A DNA stretch of 64,000 nucleotides from Toxoplasma gondii ME49 (GCF_000006565.2 NC_031475.1:3729192-3793191); one strand, 5' to 3'; positions 23,301 through 37,000 are shown, counted from the first letter of the stretch. Made by a program: numbers and translations. The notes: generated by a model not told the origin, from the sequence alone.

Positions 23301-24336
23301 CCCCTTGCTTATTTTGAACGGACAAGGGTCTAGCAGTTCGCCTCTTCTATTGCACAACCGTTACAGGCGTGCCGAGGAATATAAGGGGGTATTTTTGTGA
23401 CATCCCTTCCTTCACGGCGAGCAAACGAACTCCCTTTCTTGTCCATATGGCGCCCTTGTCTCTACGACATTCTCTGTCACAAAGACACTTGGCGGTCAAA
23501 ACCTGTGTTGTCGATCACGCTCAAATTCATGTATGACTTTCAAATTTGCACCTTCAAAAGCTGCTTCGAAGCAATTAGTATGAACCGAATAGTGGTATTT
23601 TGGTTAACTGGAGTCATATTCAGTATCCTGTGGTGCATGTTACAACAACCTCTTCCTTCTTGAAGAATGAGAATTGCGATGTTGCGTGCTACAACCACCT
23701 TCCTGAACTCTGCAAGACTTGGCCGCATCTTTTTCGCGACCGTCTAGCGATGACACGAAAAACTCCCAGAGAAAGGAATGACACAGTGGAATACTCAAGG
23801 AATCCTGAGGCGACTGGTGCAAAAACGTGTCCCGATGGAAGTTTGTACACGCGATCCCACTTCTCACACCCCATACAGTTTACGAGTGAGACACCACTAG
23901 CCGTTTTATTCATATTGCCCGATGCTTTCCGTGGACAACTGCTTTTGCTGTGGCTTTTATGTATTGCCATGACTTTGTTAGCCACGTTGTGTTGATTGTT
24001 GTGCTTTCTACACTTTCCACTTCTTTCCTTTTCCATTTGTCGCCATTTTTCGTGACTCTCTTCCTCGCTTCTTGCATGGTATTTCACTTCGTCTGTCGTG
24101 GTTCCTCCAGATACATTTATGCATTTAGCAGGCTGCTATTGGTGGCATCTTGCGACGCCTTCCACTGAGTTTATGGATTCGAAATAAAGTGCCTTTTCGG
24201 GTGCACACGGCCATGGTGCTTTCGACGAAGAAGCATTGATTCACTATGCCGTCCCTGCCCGCCTCGCGTCCTCTGACGAGCCCTCGGCCTTCTGATTCCC
24301 AGTCTCATTATCCTTATTTAACCATTTCCGCTCCGG
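17316..24336 (+). other. Intergenic spacer between copies 1 and 2
   Basis: About 7 kb, near identical to 46000-53013 until about 22.15 kb. Possible terminal-exon fragments ending in stops occur at 17942-18020 (DGAAMPDTTAGLQSG...) and 18781-18838 (GHSSDADEENKETDGKQ), each after a pyrimidine tract, but no gene can be built around them. Scattered open frames at 19.3-21.8 kb on both strands have no clear family. The promoter of copy 2 should lie in the last kilobase. Confidence 0.4.
19346..19369. repeat. (TA)n microsatellite in spacer
   Basis: TA run in the copy-1/2 spacer. The matching run at 48028-48055 is four bases longer, although the flanks are almost identical. Confidence 0.85.
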
Positions 24337-25071
24337 GACCGCAACGAAGTGCGACAATGTATCCTTCCATCCAAAAAGAACTCGACGCTTCAAGCGCCAG
24401 GCAGGCTTGGCTTGCCGAGTCACCTCCTACGAATTCATCTCCTGCAGAGGATCCTCCAGATGCCATGACTGGGACAGCGTTGGGAACTCGCGGTGTCACA
24501 TCCAGACGAAGACACATACACAGGATGACACGTTCGCGAAGATATGACAACTCGACATTCTTCCCTGTTGCTCGAGTTTTGCTTGCGGCTACGATTCTCG
24601 CTGCGTGCGTGGTAGCTCTACGGCTCGTTTATGTAACCTGCGTGCTTGGTGCGAACCGAGCCTTTTCACAATCTGCGATTTCAGCAGCACGGTCACTCAC
24701 CGCAATGCCTCTATCTTCTTTCGCTCCTGCACTGTCTGCCCGGCTAGGGGACAGAATCGTTCCCGGCCAGCGCCCTCGGCAACTCGCAGACACACCGCCT
24801 CGTGACCCTAGCGACGGCTTCCCTCATAACGGTTCTGTAATCTGTCAGGCGGAAGAGGGGTCTGGCGGAAACAGATCACATCCCCAGGGAACAAGCGGAG
24901 GGACGACGGCAGGCATACACGAAGGATCGCTTGAAGCCAGTGGCAGCAGCGAATACCAAGAGACGCCGCAAAGTCGTCGCCCACGCCGAAAGGCAGTCCG
25001 AGAACGGCCAGAAAGGGAGGTGGAGGACGGAGATGTACGACGCTCGGAAACAATCAAAACACCTATTGAAG
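24337..25071 (+). CDS. Membrane-anchor exon, copy 2
   Basis: ATG at 24357 begins MYPSIQKELDASSARQAWL, a Pro/Ser-rich acidic head. A basic stretch follows (RRRHIHRMTRSRR, residues about 50-62), then one strong hydrophobic segment (residues about 69-97, VARVLLAATILAACVVALRL). This is the layout of a type II signal anchor. The downstream part has NGS and NRS sequons and ends in an Arg/Lys-rich tail. The frame is also open upstream to an ATG at 24246. Where copy 3 has a CAG acceptor, this copy reads CGG, so the start of the exon may differ. The phase-1 donor would be G/GTTCGT; a stronger GTAAGT at 25076 would change phase and hit a stop in the next exon. Confidence 0.6.
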
Positions 25072-28000
25072 GTTCGTAAGTTGTTAGATGTTTGTGTGCT
25101 TCTTCCTGCGGCTGTGCGCGGTAGTCTAAGTTCAGTCAGGAGGCGCTGTGAAGGCACCATGTTCCTTAGTCTGCTGTGTTTACCTCTGGACCTGTTCTGT
25201 TTGGTTCCTCGATTACCGTACCCGCTCCTGATTTATCACACTTTTGGTACCTCATCTACAACAAAGCAAGATGCCGAGCTCACTTCCCAGGTGACTAAAT
25301 CATCTGTCATGTGTTTTTTCCTCTCCCTTGTCATCACGTCGGATACGCTCTGGCTCATTCACTGTTTTTTCGTTACTTTCCGAGGTCCCCTATTGGACAC
25401 CATTCCCTACTTCGATTCCCCCATTTTCTGTTCGCTGGGCTCTGCCAATTCTAGCGATTCTAGCGCAACTCTGTATATTTTGTTTGAGCATCCTCGTTCG
25501 TCTCCTCATCCTTAAAAAACAGAGTATCCTTGTCACGTACTCTTCGGTGCCGCCCGGCCATTGAAATGTGGTGTCCGCACATGACTGACTTGCGCATCGA
25601 TGTCCATCGCATCTCGCACAGGTCAGGGTGAGGCTGCCGTACGGCACGACAAGCGCCGGAGGCAGCAGGCTGTGAGCGAGGCAAAAGAAGATGAAGACGC
25701 TGATGAAGCAGAACATGGCAGGAAAAAAAGGAGAACAGAAGTTGAATCAGAAAGGGAGAGTCAACCTTCCATGGCTCCAATGTCCGTCCACGCGTACGAA
25801 AATGTATCCAAAGAAAAGTTTGAGTCCCTGATTGTTCGACCAGGCGACGTCCCTGGCCGTAAGTCACGAAACATGGGACGTACTGTGGAGTGTTCGTGAG
25901 CAGAAGTCCTCGACAAACATCTACGGGACATGCAACAAGTGTTCAGTCACATAATCTTGACTAACATCCGATTCTTGGCAGACCCGCCTGTTAGCGGCTC
26001 GATTTGCGTCCCGCGGATGATGTAGCGTAGATGTCCAGAAAAGCTGTGGTAAGCTGAAAGACTGGAACTGCTTCAGACGGTGTCGAACTACAGGAAATAG
26101 GTTCCGGATTACGGCGCTCGAGCTGCATAGAGCTGAATGTGCGATCGGTTGATCTAGTGCGAGTTCGTCTGCAATACAAAGTATATCTCTGCTTTTGCGT
26201 CGTAGAATTCGATATCCAACCAAGTATCTTTGAATCTGCCGCACTCGTGCCAAGCAGCACGAACACGGTCTCGTTTTGTGTGATGAGGTCCGCTGTCTGC
26301 CTTACCCTTGTTTTCCACCATTTGTGGACTTTAGTGCCGCGCAAATCCTCTCTTCGCATCACTACTACGCACCCTGACCGTCCAGTGTTTGGACTCTATT
26401 TTCCTGCTTTCTGTTTTGTATCCAGGAGAGCAACTGGTCGACTGGTATCATGCGCAGACGAAGGTTATGAGGTGGATGACTACAAGCATAACCAAACGAC
26501 AGTGGGGCGTCGCGGGACAGGCGCGCGACAGCTCCGCACTCAGTACAGTACTCCGCCTTGCGGCGAGGGCTATCTTCGTGAGTACGCATTTCAGGCTATT
26601 GCACAATCGTCTACCACAGTGTCCAGATCCATCTGTGGAAAAGGTGGCCATAGCTATGCACAACCGATTGAAAGGATGCATTAGGCGGAAACTTATCAGG
26701 GGACTCGGTGAGGAGGTAGCTTTCTGTTTGCCTCAAATCGAAGAGGTTCTGCTGCAAGTGGCAGTTGGCGCGTCACGAGGGGATCATGGCCCCATCACGA
26801 GCGGTTCGATGCGGAAACCAACGGCAGTCGCTGTTGCTTCACTCTCCGAACAATTCTACCAGGGAGTATGGCGTCGGATAGTTGGTAAGATATGCGACAG
26901 AATCATCATTATGCTACCGTGGTAGTAATGCGGCAAGACAGCAAATGAGCAGAGCTGCTTTCTTCTGCCTGGCGTCGTGATATAAACAAATAGAGGAGGC
27001 TACGACAGAGCGTCTCAACGGCGGCATGAGCACAGCTGAACGAATTTCAACAGGCGTACGCAATCGGTACAGTGGTCGTCGATAATATACGTCCACGTAG
27101 ACGACTCCACATGTATGCCGGCAGAAACCCAACCATCATGTGACCCACGGAGCTGCATGTTCATGTGTCTGGTCCCCATGGTCGAAGCAGGCTTTGCATG
27201 CACCCTGCATACCATTGTCGTGCTTTCATGACTTGAAGCGTGTGCCCGTCCCTCATACTACCGTATTTTGCCCGGCTATGTCGCGAGGCTGACGGCCTAT
27301 TCACGTGTGCATGAACCGGACAGATTCAGGCATGCGGATCAATAAATATGTCCCCTTCTGTGTTGCTGTCGGATACCTGAGCGATCAGTGTACCAGAGCG
27401 CAAACCGTTTAAAATAGCACGGTGCATAGCCATCTTCACGTTCACCCATTTGGCTACTAAAATGCATCTCCCAAAAAGTGGTGCCTGTAAACGTATATTT
27501 AAGCAGTTGGGGAATTATTCATGTACTTCGTGTTCCCCTCATTCCTCCATTCACCTCTGCTGTCAACCGCCTGCGTAATACAAGATGATAAATGCAGCAG
27601 CCGTCTGTTCGATATTTCCAGATACGTCCATCAGTTTCCGTTAACCTACGTATGTGCGTTGTCTGATGTTTTACGTGTTCCCCTCCATCTCCTCGATGTG
27701 ACGGTAAACGCAGCCAAAACATCGGCGACCTCAACGAACTACGGATGGGGTCGTTCAATGTAACCCACGTGACCACAAGCATGAAGTAGACAGTCACGTG
27801 CCTTTTTCTATGGACGAATAGATTGGATGTGCGTGTTGGGCATGCACGATTGAACGACGGCTAGTTGACTTACTGCTCGCGCAGGGCTGCAGGATGAAGA
27901 GTCTGTGTGACTGTGCAAGTGAAGCTCGGGCTACCCGTGTTTGCATCCTCATATGTATCGCTGTACAAGACTGGCGTGCAGCCGAAAAGAAACCAGTACC

Positions 28001-31000
28001 GCACCACGGCTTCGTCACGGGCGTTGAGCAGGAGCCCTGAGTAGCGGAGACGTCTACCAGAGCGTACCAACCGACGTAAAGGGCCTTCTCTGCTACGCAG
28101 GAACACTCCTCACTGCGACACGGTCATAGCGACGCTGACAGCGAAACAGCTGCAAGGTGGTGTGGCGGCCGGATGTTGGAGAAGACGTGCTGAAAATCCA
28201 AGAAGATGTCGGAGTCTCGGTTGTGGGACACGACGAGTATATGCACCGCCCTTCGTCGTTTCCCCACGTCCCTGCAGTGTGCCAGGTCTCCCTTGAACTA
28301 CACGTGTGTATTAGTATGCATATGAACGTATGCTGCCGTTTCTGGTTTTCTGTTTGCAGATCTGGGCATGCGTATGTCTGGCAGGCAACCGTTGCTTGAC
28401 ATCAGAGAGTTTCTACGTAGGCACCCAAATATATCTGCCGGTGAGCACCAAAGAAGCAGACGACGGCGAGGCAACAAACTCTCCAGACGAATGGAGAAAG
28501 AGCGCTCAAATATCAGGAAGATCGGAAGAAATACACTGCGGACTGGCGGTCGATCTGTTTTTTGTGGCCTCGTTCAACTGGACTGCTGGTGTTCGTGGCG
28601 TTGTCAATCGGTTCTTCTTCGGGGAGCATAGACTGCGGCACGGTGCACTGCCGTAGCATGCTGTTTTATTGTATTCAACTTCCTTCACTGTGGCTAGGAG
28701 TCTGCATCAATTTTAATTTCATGCTTCCGTTTTGTGCTGCGTTCTCTGTGTGAGTTAAAACCTTCCAGTATATGCGTTGTCTCACGTCTGCCTGCAGCCA
28801 TCCCAGAGACCTCTTTGCTAAAAAAGGCAATCAGAGAAGCTGAATCAGGTCAGGCGAGATGCCGAAACACCCATAATCGCATCTTGTGCTTTCGGTGGCC
28901 AACATGCACATGAGCGTTCCTCTGCAGGATTCTTTATTCACGGGATGCATCGTCTCACACCCCGACGTCACTGCCTTCAAAAGTCTCAGCTGTGTCCGCA
29001 GTCACTAGGCTGCACACCTGTGGTTGCTCTGGACTACTACGTACTCGCTTGCCCAAGTATAGCAACGGCGGCCTCGAGCCCCTGCATGAGACGCGCATGG
29101 ACGTGTGCATATGTATTCCTACACACAGCATGAAGGAGGTTTTCTGTTCTGGCATTCTCAATTTGTTCCTTCGAATACCCGTACGCATATGGGTTCCGGT
29201 GACCTAGGGTTCGAGTGGTTATAGACAAACCGAACCTAAGCAGGACCGTGACAGACCCGTAATGAATTCTTTCTCGTGATCAACGCCTTTAGCGTGGCTA
29301 GCGCGAGGCGTGTAGTCCACTAGGTGTCCAGCTGCGTAGAATGGGTCGCAAACACGTCACTGATTCCTGCTCACGAATCGATATACTCTGTGGCCCACGT
29401 TTGCACGCAGATCAACTCGGAGCCGACGCAAGACCGTCTACGCCACTGAAAGCCTCCACCCTGCAGACGCGTGAGGATTTGTTTGCCCTCGCGCAGGAAT
29501 TATTCACCCCCGACATTCCCTATACAGGTCAGTTCTCTCATGCACTGCTGATGCCGCTGCCGCTGAGACTGTTGACGCCGAAAAGCCTTTTGTCCCGATG
29601 CTGTTGGCCTGGCTTCCTTGTACGTATGGGACCGTTGAAATGCGACTGTGTCGAACCGTGTCGACATTTCGTATAGGTACATTCACGGCTTAGATAGGTA
29701 GCTTCTGCGGATGAGAACATATTAGGAGGCTCTACAGAGCGTATGCTTCCCGCTGAATGGAAATGTCAGATCCGACCTGGGTTGACGTGCCTGAAAACAC
29801 AGATAAATACACGAACACACTTGTCTACCTCTACGCACGTACACATGTATAGCCAGGAGCATCCATGATGCTGCCTACAGAACCAGCATGATGAGTTTCG
29901 ATCGTCCTTGCGCATGCCCACCATACGTTAGCTAGCCCAGAATGTCTTCGGCACGTTCTCTCATTCTGTCATCTTTTTCTCTAAACGTCTGTGACGTGCC
30001 CTTCCATACATTTGACAACGGGTAAAAATCCTGGATCACGTCGTCGCCTTTACAGCTCTCTCTCCTCCGATGCGTTCCCCTGATGGCGTATTCAGCTTGC
30101 GGATGTTGCGATAGCCAGGTATATTGTTTTATTTCATTAGATATTTTTTCATTCCTTCATTAATATGTGCGTGTGGCAGCGGAAGGTACGGGTCTGTCTA
30201 GTTACGCTGGTATGTCAACATCTCTTCACTGTACCTTAACCATATTGCTGTGGGATGATCTTACGCATAGCGGAGCCTTCACACGGCTGGGATTCATTGC
30301 TGACGCAGTTGGGACACGATCTACGCTCTAGCATCACCAGGAGTCACCGGAGTTTGGCGCTGCAGAGAGATACAAGAAGCATGGACGGCTTACTACGCCA
30401 TGTCACGCGCGCGTTAATTGGAATCGCGCGGACGGCATATTTAGCTAAGTTTTACCCATCCTTGAAGGTGCACCCCATCGTTCTGGAACTGCGGGTGTCA
30501 ATCCTCACGGTGTGGACTTCCCTTCAAATATGGAGCTCCGCTGGTGAACGTCTTGAGGTTCTGCTACTACGCCACGGCCTCACGGCAACGGCGCCATGGA
30601 GGCAACAGGCAGCCAACGAGTCCGAAGGCGAAGTGCAGTCGTGGGATCGACTTCAGCTTGTTGAAAAAGGTGAGCATGTTGCGACACGTCCCAGCTAAAC
30701 GATACACCACTCCGCCGAAAGACGAAACTACTGAACTGCAGAAGCTGGGTCACCGGGATACTTAGGCAACACGCTGGTCTTTTGATTACAGCCGCTACAT
30801 TCCTACGATGCGAACACGCACACAAGCACAGCCGAAATGGCGCACTTGTGCGTGACGAAAAAGAAACCACATTCAGAAGAGACAGCTGAGTGCATTATGA
30901 GGTGCAGTCGATACTCCTAAACGATTGCTGGATGCCCTGTCTGCCTGTATCATATGCAACGTCACTACGTAGAGGATTTTCGCATTTGACGCAACGCCCG

Positions 31001-34000
31001 TATGATTTAGGAAGGTTTGCTGACACCGGAAACATAGAGCACCGCGAAAACAAATAGTGGCGTGAAACCCGTCCTATGGCGAGGCTTCACGGGGGGAAGA
31101 ATGAGCTTCGTCGTCTCGCCAACACGTTCACAGGCCTCCCAAGAAGCAGGAGCAGTTGATGTCCACGAGAAAGCTGTGGACCCGTGTGATTCCACTCACA
31201 TCAACTCGATGCCTCGTTCATCCAACAGTCACGATGAGCTTATGTCCAGACGTTGGTAGTGACGCCTGGTCTTTCAGCCAAATCCCACAGATGATATGGG
31301 GTGACGCTGGATGCGCCGTATCCTCTTTCGCTTTGTAGGAGCTCGTAGTTGTTGTCCGGACCTGTTTATCTGAAACGGCGGTAATGCATGCATTGTGTGT
31401 ATCTGGGTTTTGTACACAGCGACGCAGTACGGCCTCGCGAGGATGCAGCCACTGAGGATCATTCTTGAATCTTTTGAAAGTGACGAGGAATGGCAAAGAG
31501 GTAGGGCTTCTTCACATGCAGAGACACACAACGGGACATCGCCTCTGAAACCAAGAAAACCCGAAAGCGGAACTGAGCAAACGGAATAAGGAAGACGGAT
31601 ACAAGACACGGGGATGCTCACAAGCAAACCAGAAGCTAGGACTGCATGTGGCGAGCTGATATCCCGCAGCAACTGTGAGGAGGTTGAATGAAAGCCAACT
31701 GAGGAAAACGCGTATAAAACGAGAACTGAGCAGGCGGTCACGAAGAAGCACACCACGGTGAGTTGGTAACCCGCAGACATGTCGGTCAACAAACGGACAC
31801 AGTGAAACCGGCAAAAACGCGACAGACAACAACGAGTATTTCAAAGGAGAGATTCGCTCAAACGATTGGTAACACTCGACGTACAACAGTTGCATGGCGC
31901 CGAATGATAGCTGCCAAGTGTATCTGGATAAGACAACGACGATTCAGCTTCATCTTGTTGTCTTTAATACCGTCTCAAAGGTGACAGTCAGATGTCCCTG
32001 CCTGCCGTGCTTGCCCTCGGTTGCCTTAAATCCCTGCCGTCTGCTTTGTCTGTCCCTTTTTCCGTTCGCAGGGCTATACGGCAGAGAAGGACCGGAAAGG
32101 TTGAGGCAGCTGCTGCTCTGCATCGGAGGTACGGGAGATACAGCTGCCCTGAGTTCTCCTGCATATTTGTTCCTCCCTTCTCGCTATCTCCTCTCGTCGC
32201 TGGTCCCGCCCTCTGGTGTTCTTTTTCGGTAGGGATAAACCCGTCCATATCCACCTGAGTCCCGTTCCACCTCATCCCTCGAGTCCGGTTGCATCGGTAG
32301 CCTGTCGCCCACGTTCAGTCCCTTGCTAGCCATCTTCGACTGCATCCTTAGAGGCACGTGTGAAGTGCTGACAGCTGACGCGCGACTGCGACACCGCCGG
32401 TGCTCAACGACTCAGTTCCAAGCCATTCACAGTTTCCGCGTAGGGCATCTGTATGCTCGCCGTCTGCGCCAGACGAGAACTACATCGTTGAGCCGTTCTT
32501 TGGGTTCTTCGTTCGCTTGCTTCTGGGGACTTGCATTTTATTCTTGTGCCTAGTTCCTGGTCAATTTATTTGGATTGGTGCGCCTACGTCTCGCGCATGT
32601 GTTGTGCTATTCGCGTGTACTTTCCTGCTGTCTGATTTCCTTCAAGTTACGGCGGGAATCGTCGCGTCTCTGCTGGGGCCACGGGGGAAGCGAATGACTT
32701 ACTCCACCATGCACATGCAACGACCGAGTAAATAGAAGGGAGCATTGCGGCAAAAACCGGAAAACAGTGGTATCCGCAGAGGAGTGTCTCGGAATCAAAC
32801 ACATAACCAAGGCTCGTTGGTGACTGTGAGCAATTTGGTTTCATGTGATCCATAGGTTCGTGTTGAAGTTGGCAGTGTTGTGTGAAGCCTGCGAAAAGGC
32901 GACACACGACAATGAATAGTTCGAATGTGGTAGACGCGCTAAAGGCTTGTGAATCTAGTGAATAAATGGGCGGCAGCGAAGAACACCGTCATGTGAATAC
33001 TGGTCAGGAAAACAAATACAGGCTCATCTTGTTACCTCTCGCATCGCTTCGAAGATGACGCGTAAATGTCGCCGCTCGCCGCGGTTGCTTGAGGCTGAGT
33101 GATATCCCTGTCGTCTGTTTCGTCTGTTCCTCATTCCGTTTGCAGGGCCTTACGCCCGAAAAGAACCGGCGATGTTGAAGCACCTGCTAGTTCACAGCGG
33201 AGGTACGGGAGATACAGCTGCCCTGAGTTCTCCTGCATATTTGTTCCTCCCTTCTCGCTATCTCCTCTCGTCGCTGGTCCCGCCCTCTGGTGTTCTTTTT
33301 CGGTAGGGATAAACCCGTCCATATCCACCTGAGTCCCGTTCCACCTCATCCCTCGAGTCCGGTTGTATCGGTAGCCTGTCGCCCACGTTCAGTCCCTTGC
33401 TAGCCATCTTCGACTGCATCCTTAGAGGCACGTGTGAAGTGCTGACAGCTGACGCGCGACTGCGACACCGCCGGTGCTCAACGACTCAGTTCCAAGCCAT
33501 TCACAGTTTCCGCGTAGGGCATCTGTATGCTCGCCGTCTGCGCCAGACGAGAACTACATCGTTGAGCCGTTCTTTGGGTTCTTCGTTCGCTTGCTTCTGG
33601 GGACTTGCATTTTATTCTTGTGCCTAGTTCCTGGTCAATTTATTTTGATTGGTGCGCCTACGTCTCGCGCATGTGTTGTGCTATTCGCGTGTACTTTCCT
33701 GCTGTCTGATTTCCTTCAAGTTACGGCGGGAATCGTCGCGTCTCTGCTGGGGCCACGGGGGAAGCGAATGACTTACTCCACCATGCACATGCAACGACCG
33801 AGTAAATAGAAGGGAGCATTGCGGCAAAAACCGGAAAACAGTGGTATCCGCAGAGGAGTGTCTCGGAATCAAACACATAACCAAGGCTCGTTGGTGACTG
33901 TGAGCAATTTTGTTTCATGTGGTCCATAGGTTACCTTTAAAATTGACATTGCAGGCGTCGCTGTTGTTTGCTTCTACTCCAAACAGAAAAAGCTGCATCC

Positions 34001-37000
34001 TTACCTGCGAGCTCCGTTTCTCCACCGGAACCCCACGATGATCATGCTTTCACGGAACAAACAAAAGAGTCAGTGGAAAACGACGAAAGCGCAAGTGAAA
34101 CCACAGGTGAGCTTCAAGGCGGTCATAGTCGCCTGCAGCACGAGCACGTATGGTGCGACTCGTTAGGTTCGACGATTGCCTCACGGCTACTGTGGTCATG
34201 CTTGTCCGTTATTGCCAACCCCTGCATGCGTGATTTTCTCCTGTGTAGTCACCATCTCCTCACACGAAGACTCATCATGAATCCGCAGCCCTAGTGCCTG
34301 TTGCATGCCCCCAAACGATCACGCTCTGTGGCTCATGGCCATGCCCGAGGATGCGGACTGTACGAATCAGCCGTAGACGGGTATCTACCAACAAAACTGG
34401 CGTTTGAACCATACTTTCACACGACTCACTACAGTGTGTTCAGTGCTGCCTCTGTACCATTTCGTGGCACTCCGCCCATCACACACTTTCTTGTGCCATC
34501 GCTGGGCCATCATTTTAGATGCAGATTCTACAGTGTCATTGGATCACGGGCTTCAAACCCAAGACGACGGCGCTACCCTAGACCAGGAGGACTCCATCGC
34601 ACTTGCGCCAGAAGATCAGCGTAAGCCATGTGACAGTAATGTGCCGAGTGCGTAGAGCTGCACTACATTCTTTGAAGTACATGGAACATGTTTTGAATCT
34701 CAAAATGCTGTTCGTATCAGAGCCATGTCCATTTCAGCATCCGACATTCACACGCTGTCTCTTTTGGAGGCATGGTACACACAGTACCAACCACTCGAAA
34801 GCACGTCGATATATGTCAGCTGGATGGTGCGTTGTGGTGGTAACACGGTAGCCTCCGCTGCCGCTAAAGTTGTTGATGAAACCCATGGGTCGCGGCGACG
34901 CGGTCAGGCAGCCTACACAGTCATGCCGAATATACACGTGGAGGGTGTGGAGACATCTGCAGCAAGAAACAGCGTGTCACTATATTATCTACGCCCTTGT
35001 CTATTTCCACGTACGCGCTGAGTGGGGCTTTTTCCATCCGTAGACTCAAGAAAACGAACAGGGGTATCTGTGACCTGCGTTCTCGTTGTTTCTCGTAGGA
35101 CATCAAATGCCTGTCCTGAAGCCGGCGCTTGAAACTCAACAGGCCGCAGAGGAGGCCCCATCCATGGTCGAATCAGATAGTCACGCCGGTATGGTCGAGA
35201 CGTCGCGAATAGGGTGCACGCTCATTTGGTATCCTCATAGACCTGAACGCAACAGGGCTGTTCCTTGCTAAAACGCGTTCGGTGGCTCTTCCGCAGCCCT
35301 TCTGCCTGGCACACCCGTGGCTCGTCAGCGATTCTGCCTTCTTTCTCCTTCAGCGCTCGACGTTACGTCGGAGATGCCGATACCTGATGCACTGCCCGAC
35401 GACGCGTCCGGCAACGCAGATACCGTGATGGCCGACGTCCAACCTCCCGATGAGGCGGGTAAGGAACCAACACGGATCAGCACTCCTCGCCAATGGGTTT
35501 CGCGCTCACGTGCACTATGTCACGCTGACACATGCATCGGATAATTCTCCGCTGAATCATGGGGAACAGCTTATTTTGCACGTTCTCCGTACAAACTGCT
35601 CACGGTTCTGACAATGAACCATATGAGTACGAGGTAGCACTCGAGTATACTTCGCCGGACCGGATTCGCTAGCCTCTGCGAAGCCTCTGTTTGCGTGTCT
35701 GCCTAGACCTTTTAGGCGCACACCGTCAAACGCTGTCTGCACTCGCGCTGTCGTCATAGCTATCGCCACCTCGATCTGCTTTCTCCCACCCAACCATCCC
35801 CCCGGTATTCCCTGCGTTTCATTTATTTTGCGTCTTCCGTTTCTCGCTCAGTCTTCTCACATCCCTGGGCAAGTCGGTAAAGAGGCGTTTATCAGTTCTG
35901 GAGCTGCTCCAGGGCATCAGCATCCGAGCTACCGTCGATGCCTTAGAAGCAGCGCACCGTCCATCAGTAAATCTATCTCTCGCCCTCACTGTGTGTCGCG
36001 ATTTTGTCCCTCTCGATCTAGTCCGGTTTGCGACTCGACGGAAATGCGCGAATTCGGTTTCCGTGTGCTGAGTTTCGTTGTTATTCTCCGGCGTCTCCGC
36101 CATCAACAGTGTGTACCGAGGATGCGAACCATTGGTGGCTGATTACGTCCCGACGTTGGGATCGCGTTACTGGCACCCACGTCTGGTGCTCCGAGACTGC
36201 CCAGTGACTTTCAACATCCCTTGCAAATGTGGTGCGCAGCGTGGCCTGTTCATAGGCGAGTCAGACTGGATGGATATGTCACACTGCGTCGTGCAAATGA
36301 TTTTTTGTAGGAGATGATACGCCCATCTGGATACCGACGCCAGCCGACCACCAGCTTATAGACGAGGCACTATCCATGCTCGAATCAGATGACCACGAAG
36401 GTACGGCAAAGTCTTCAATAACAGTCGCTGCGTTCGGCGGCTCCCCCCAGCAGCGCTGATCGACAGAGGGATTTCCTTGGTTTAGGCGTATATTCTGTTA
36501 CTCGTTTTGCCGCAACTCCAACGCCGCTGTTTCGTTCCTGTTGTTATCTTCTTGTTCAGCGTTCGAAGCGGCCCTGGAAGCAGCCGTCAATGAACTTTTC
36601 TATGGCGAGACGGACGAGTCGTAAACGAATGTGACACCGACCAAGAAGCTCAAGATGAACCAGGTAAGGAATCTGAACGACGTCAAATCAAATATCTGAC
36701 GTGTTTCGTATTCATGAGTACAGGCGCACCTAGGTTCGAACTCACTTTCGTCATCTGCCGAGACGTCACACCCATGCTTTAATACCACATGAACCAGCGT
36801 TGGTTTGCATTCATTCAGCTCAGTTCTCGGTGTATGCGTAGATGCCGATGCACATTCCGTCCTACCCGAAGTACGAGCTTCTTGCAACTCTTCTCTCTCT
36901 TTTGCTTGTATTGTTCAGTCGCGAAGGACAGCGTTACCGACTCTCCCTCTGTCATCACTGCCGTCTTTCTTCTCTCACAGACGTTTCTTCCGTTAAGTTG

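Larger units (their letters stand above)
12150..31500 (+). repeat. Segmental duplication, left copy
   Basis: This interval matches 40837-60080 in the same orientation at offsets of 28,668-28,687, with a shift to 28,580 near the right end. Identity is uneven. About 14.3-22.1 kb and 26.9-28.8 kb are almost identical; 13.0-14.2, 22.2-26.9 and 30.2-31.2 kb differ more. Homology continues with interruptions to about 34.6 kb against 63.2 kb. Confidence 0.92.

Noticed and set aside
31161..31248. Protein-like stretch GAVDVHEKAVDPCDSTH
   Set aside because: The only nearby donor breaks the phase shared by all neighbouring exons, and the sequence is nearly unchanged between copies, unlike the surrounding true exons.
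32400..32735. 111-codon hydrophobic frame repeated at 33474, 60980 and 62068
   Set aside because: It lies in the duplicated intron; two other frames are also open, and there is no acceptor or start context. Its conservation is explained by the recent duplication.
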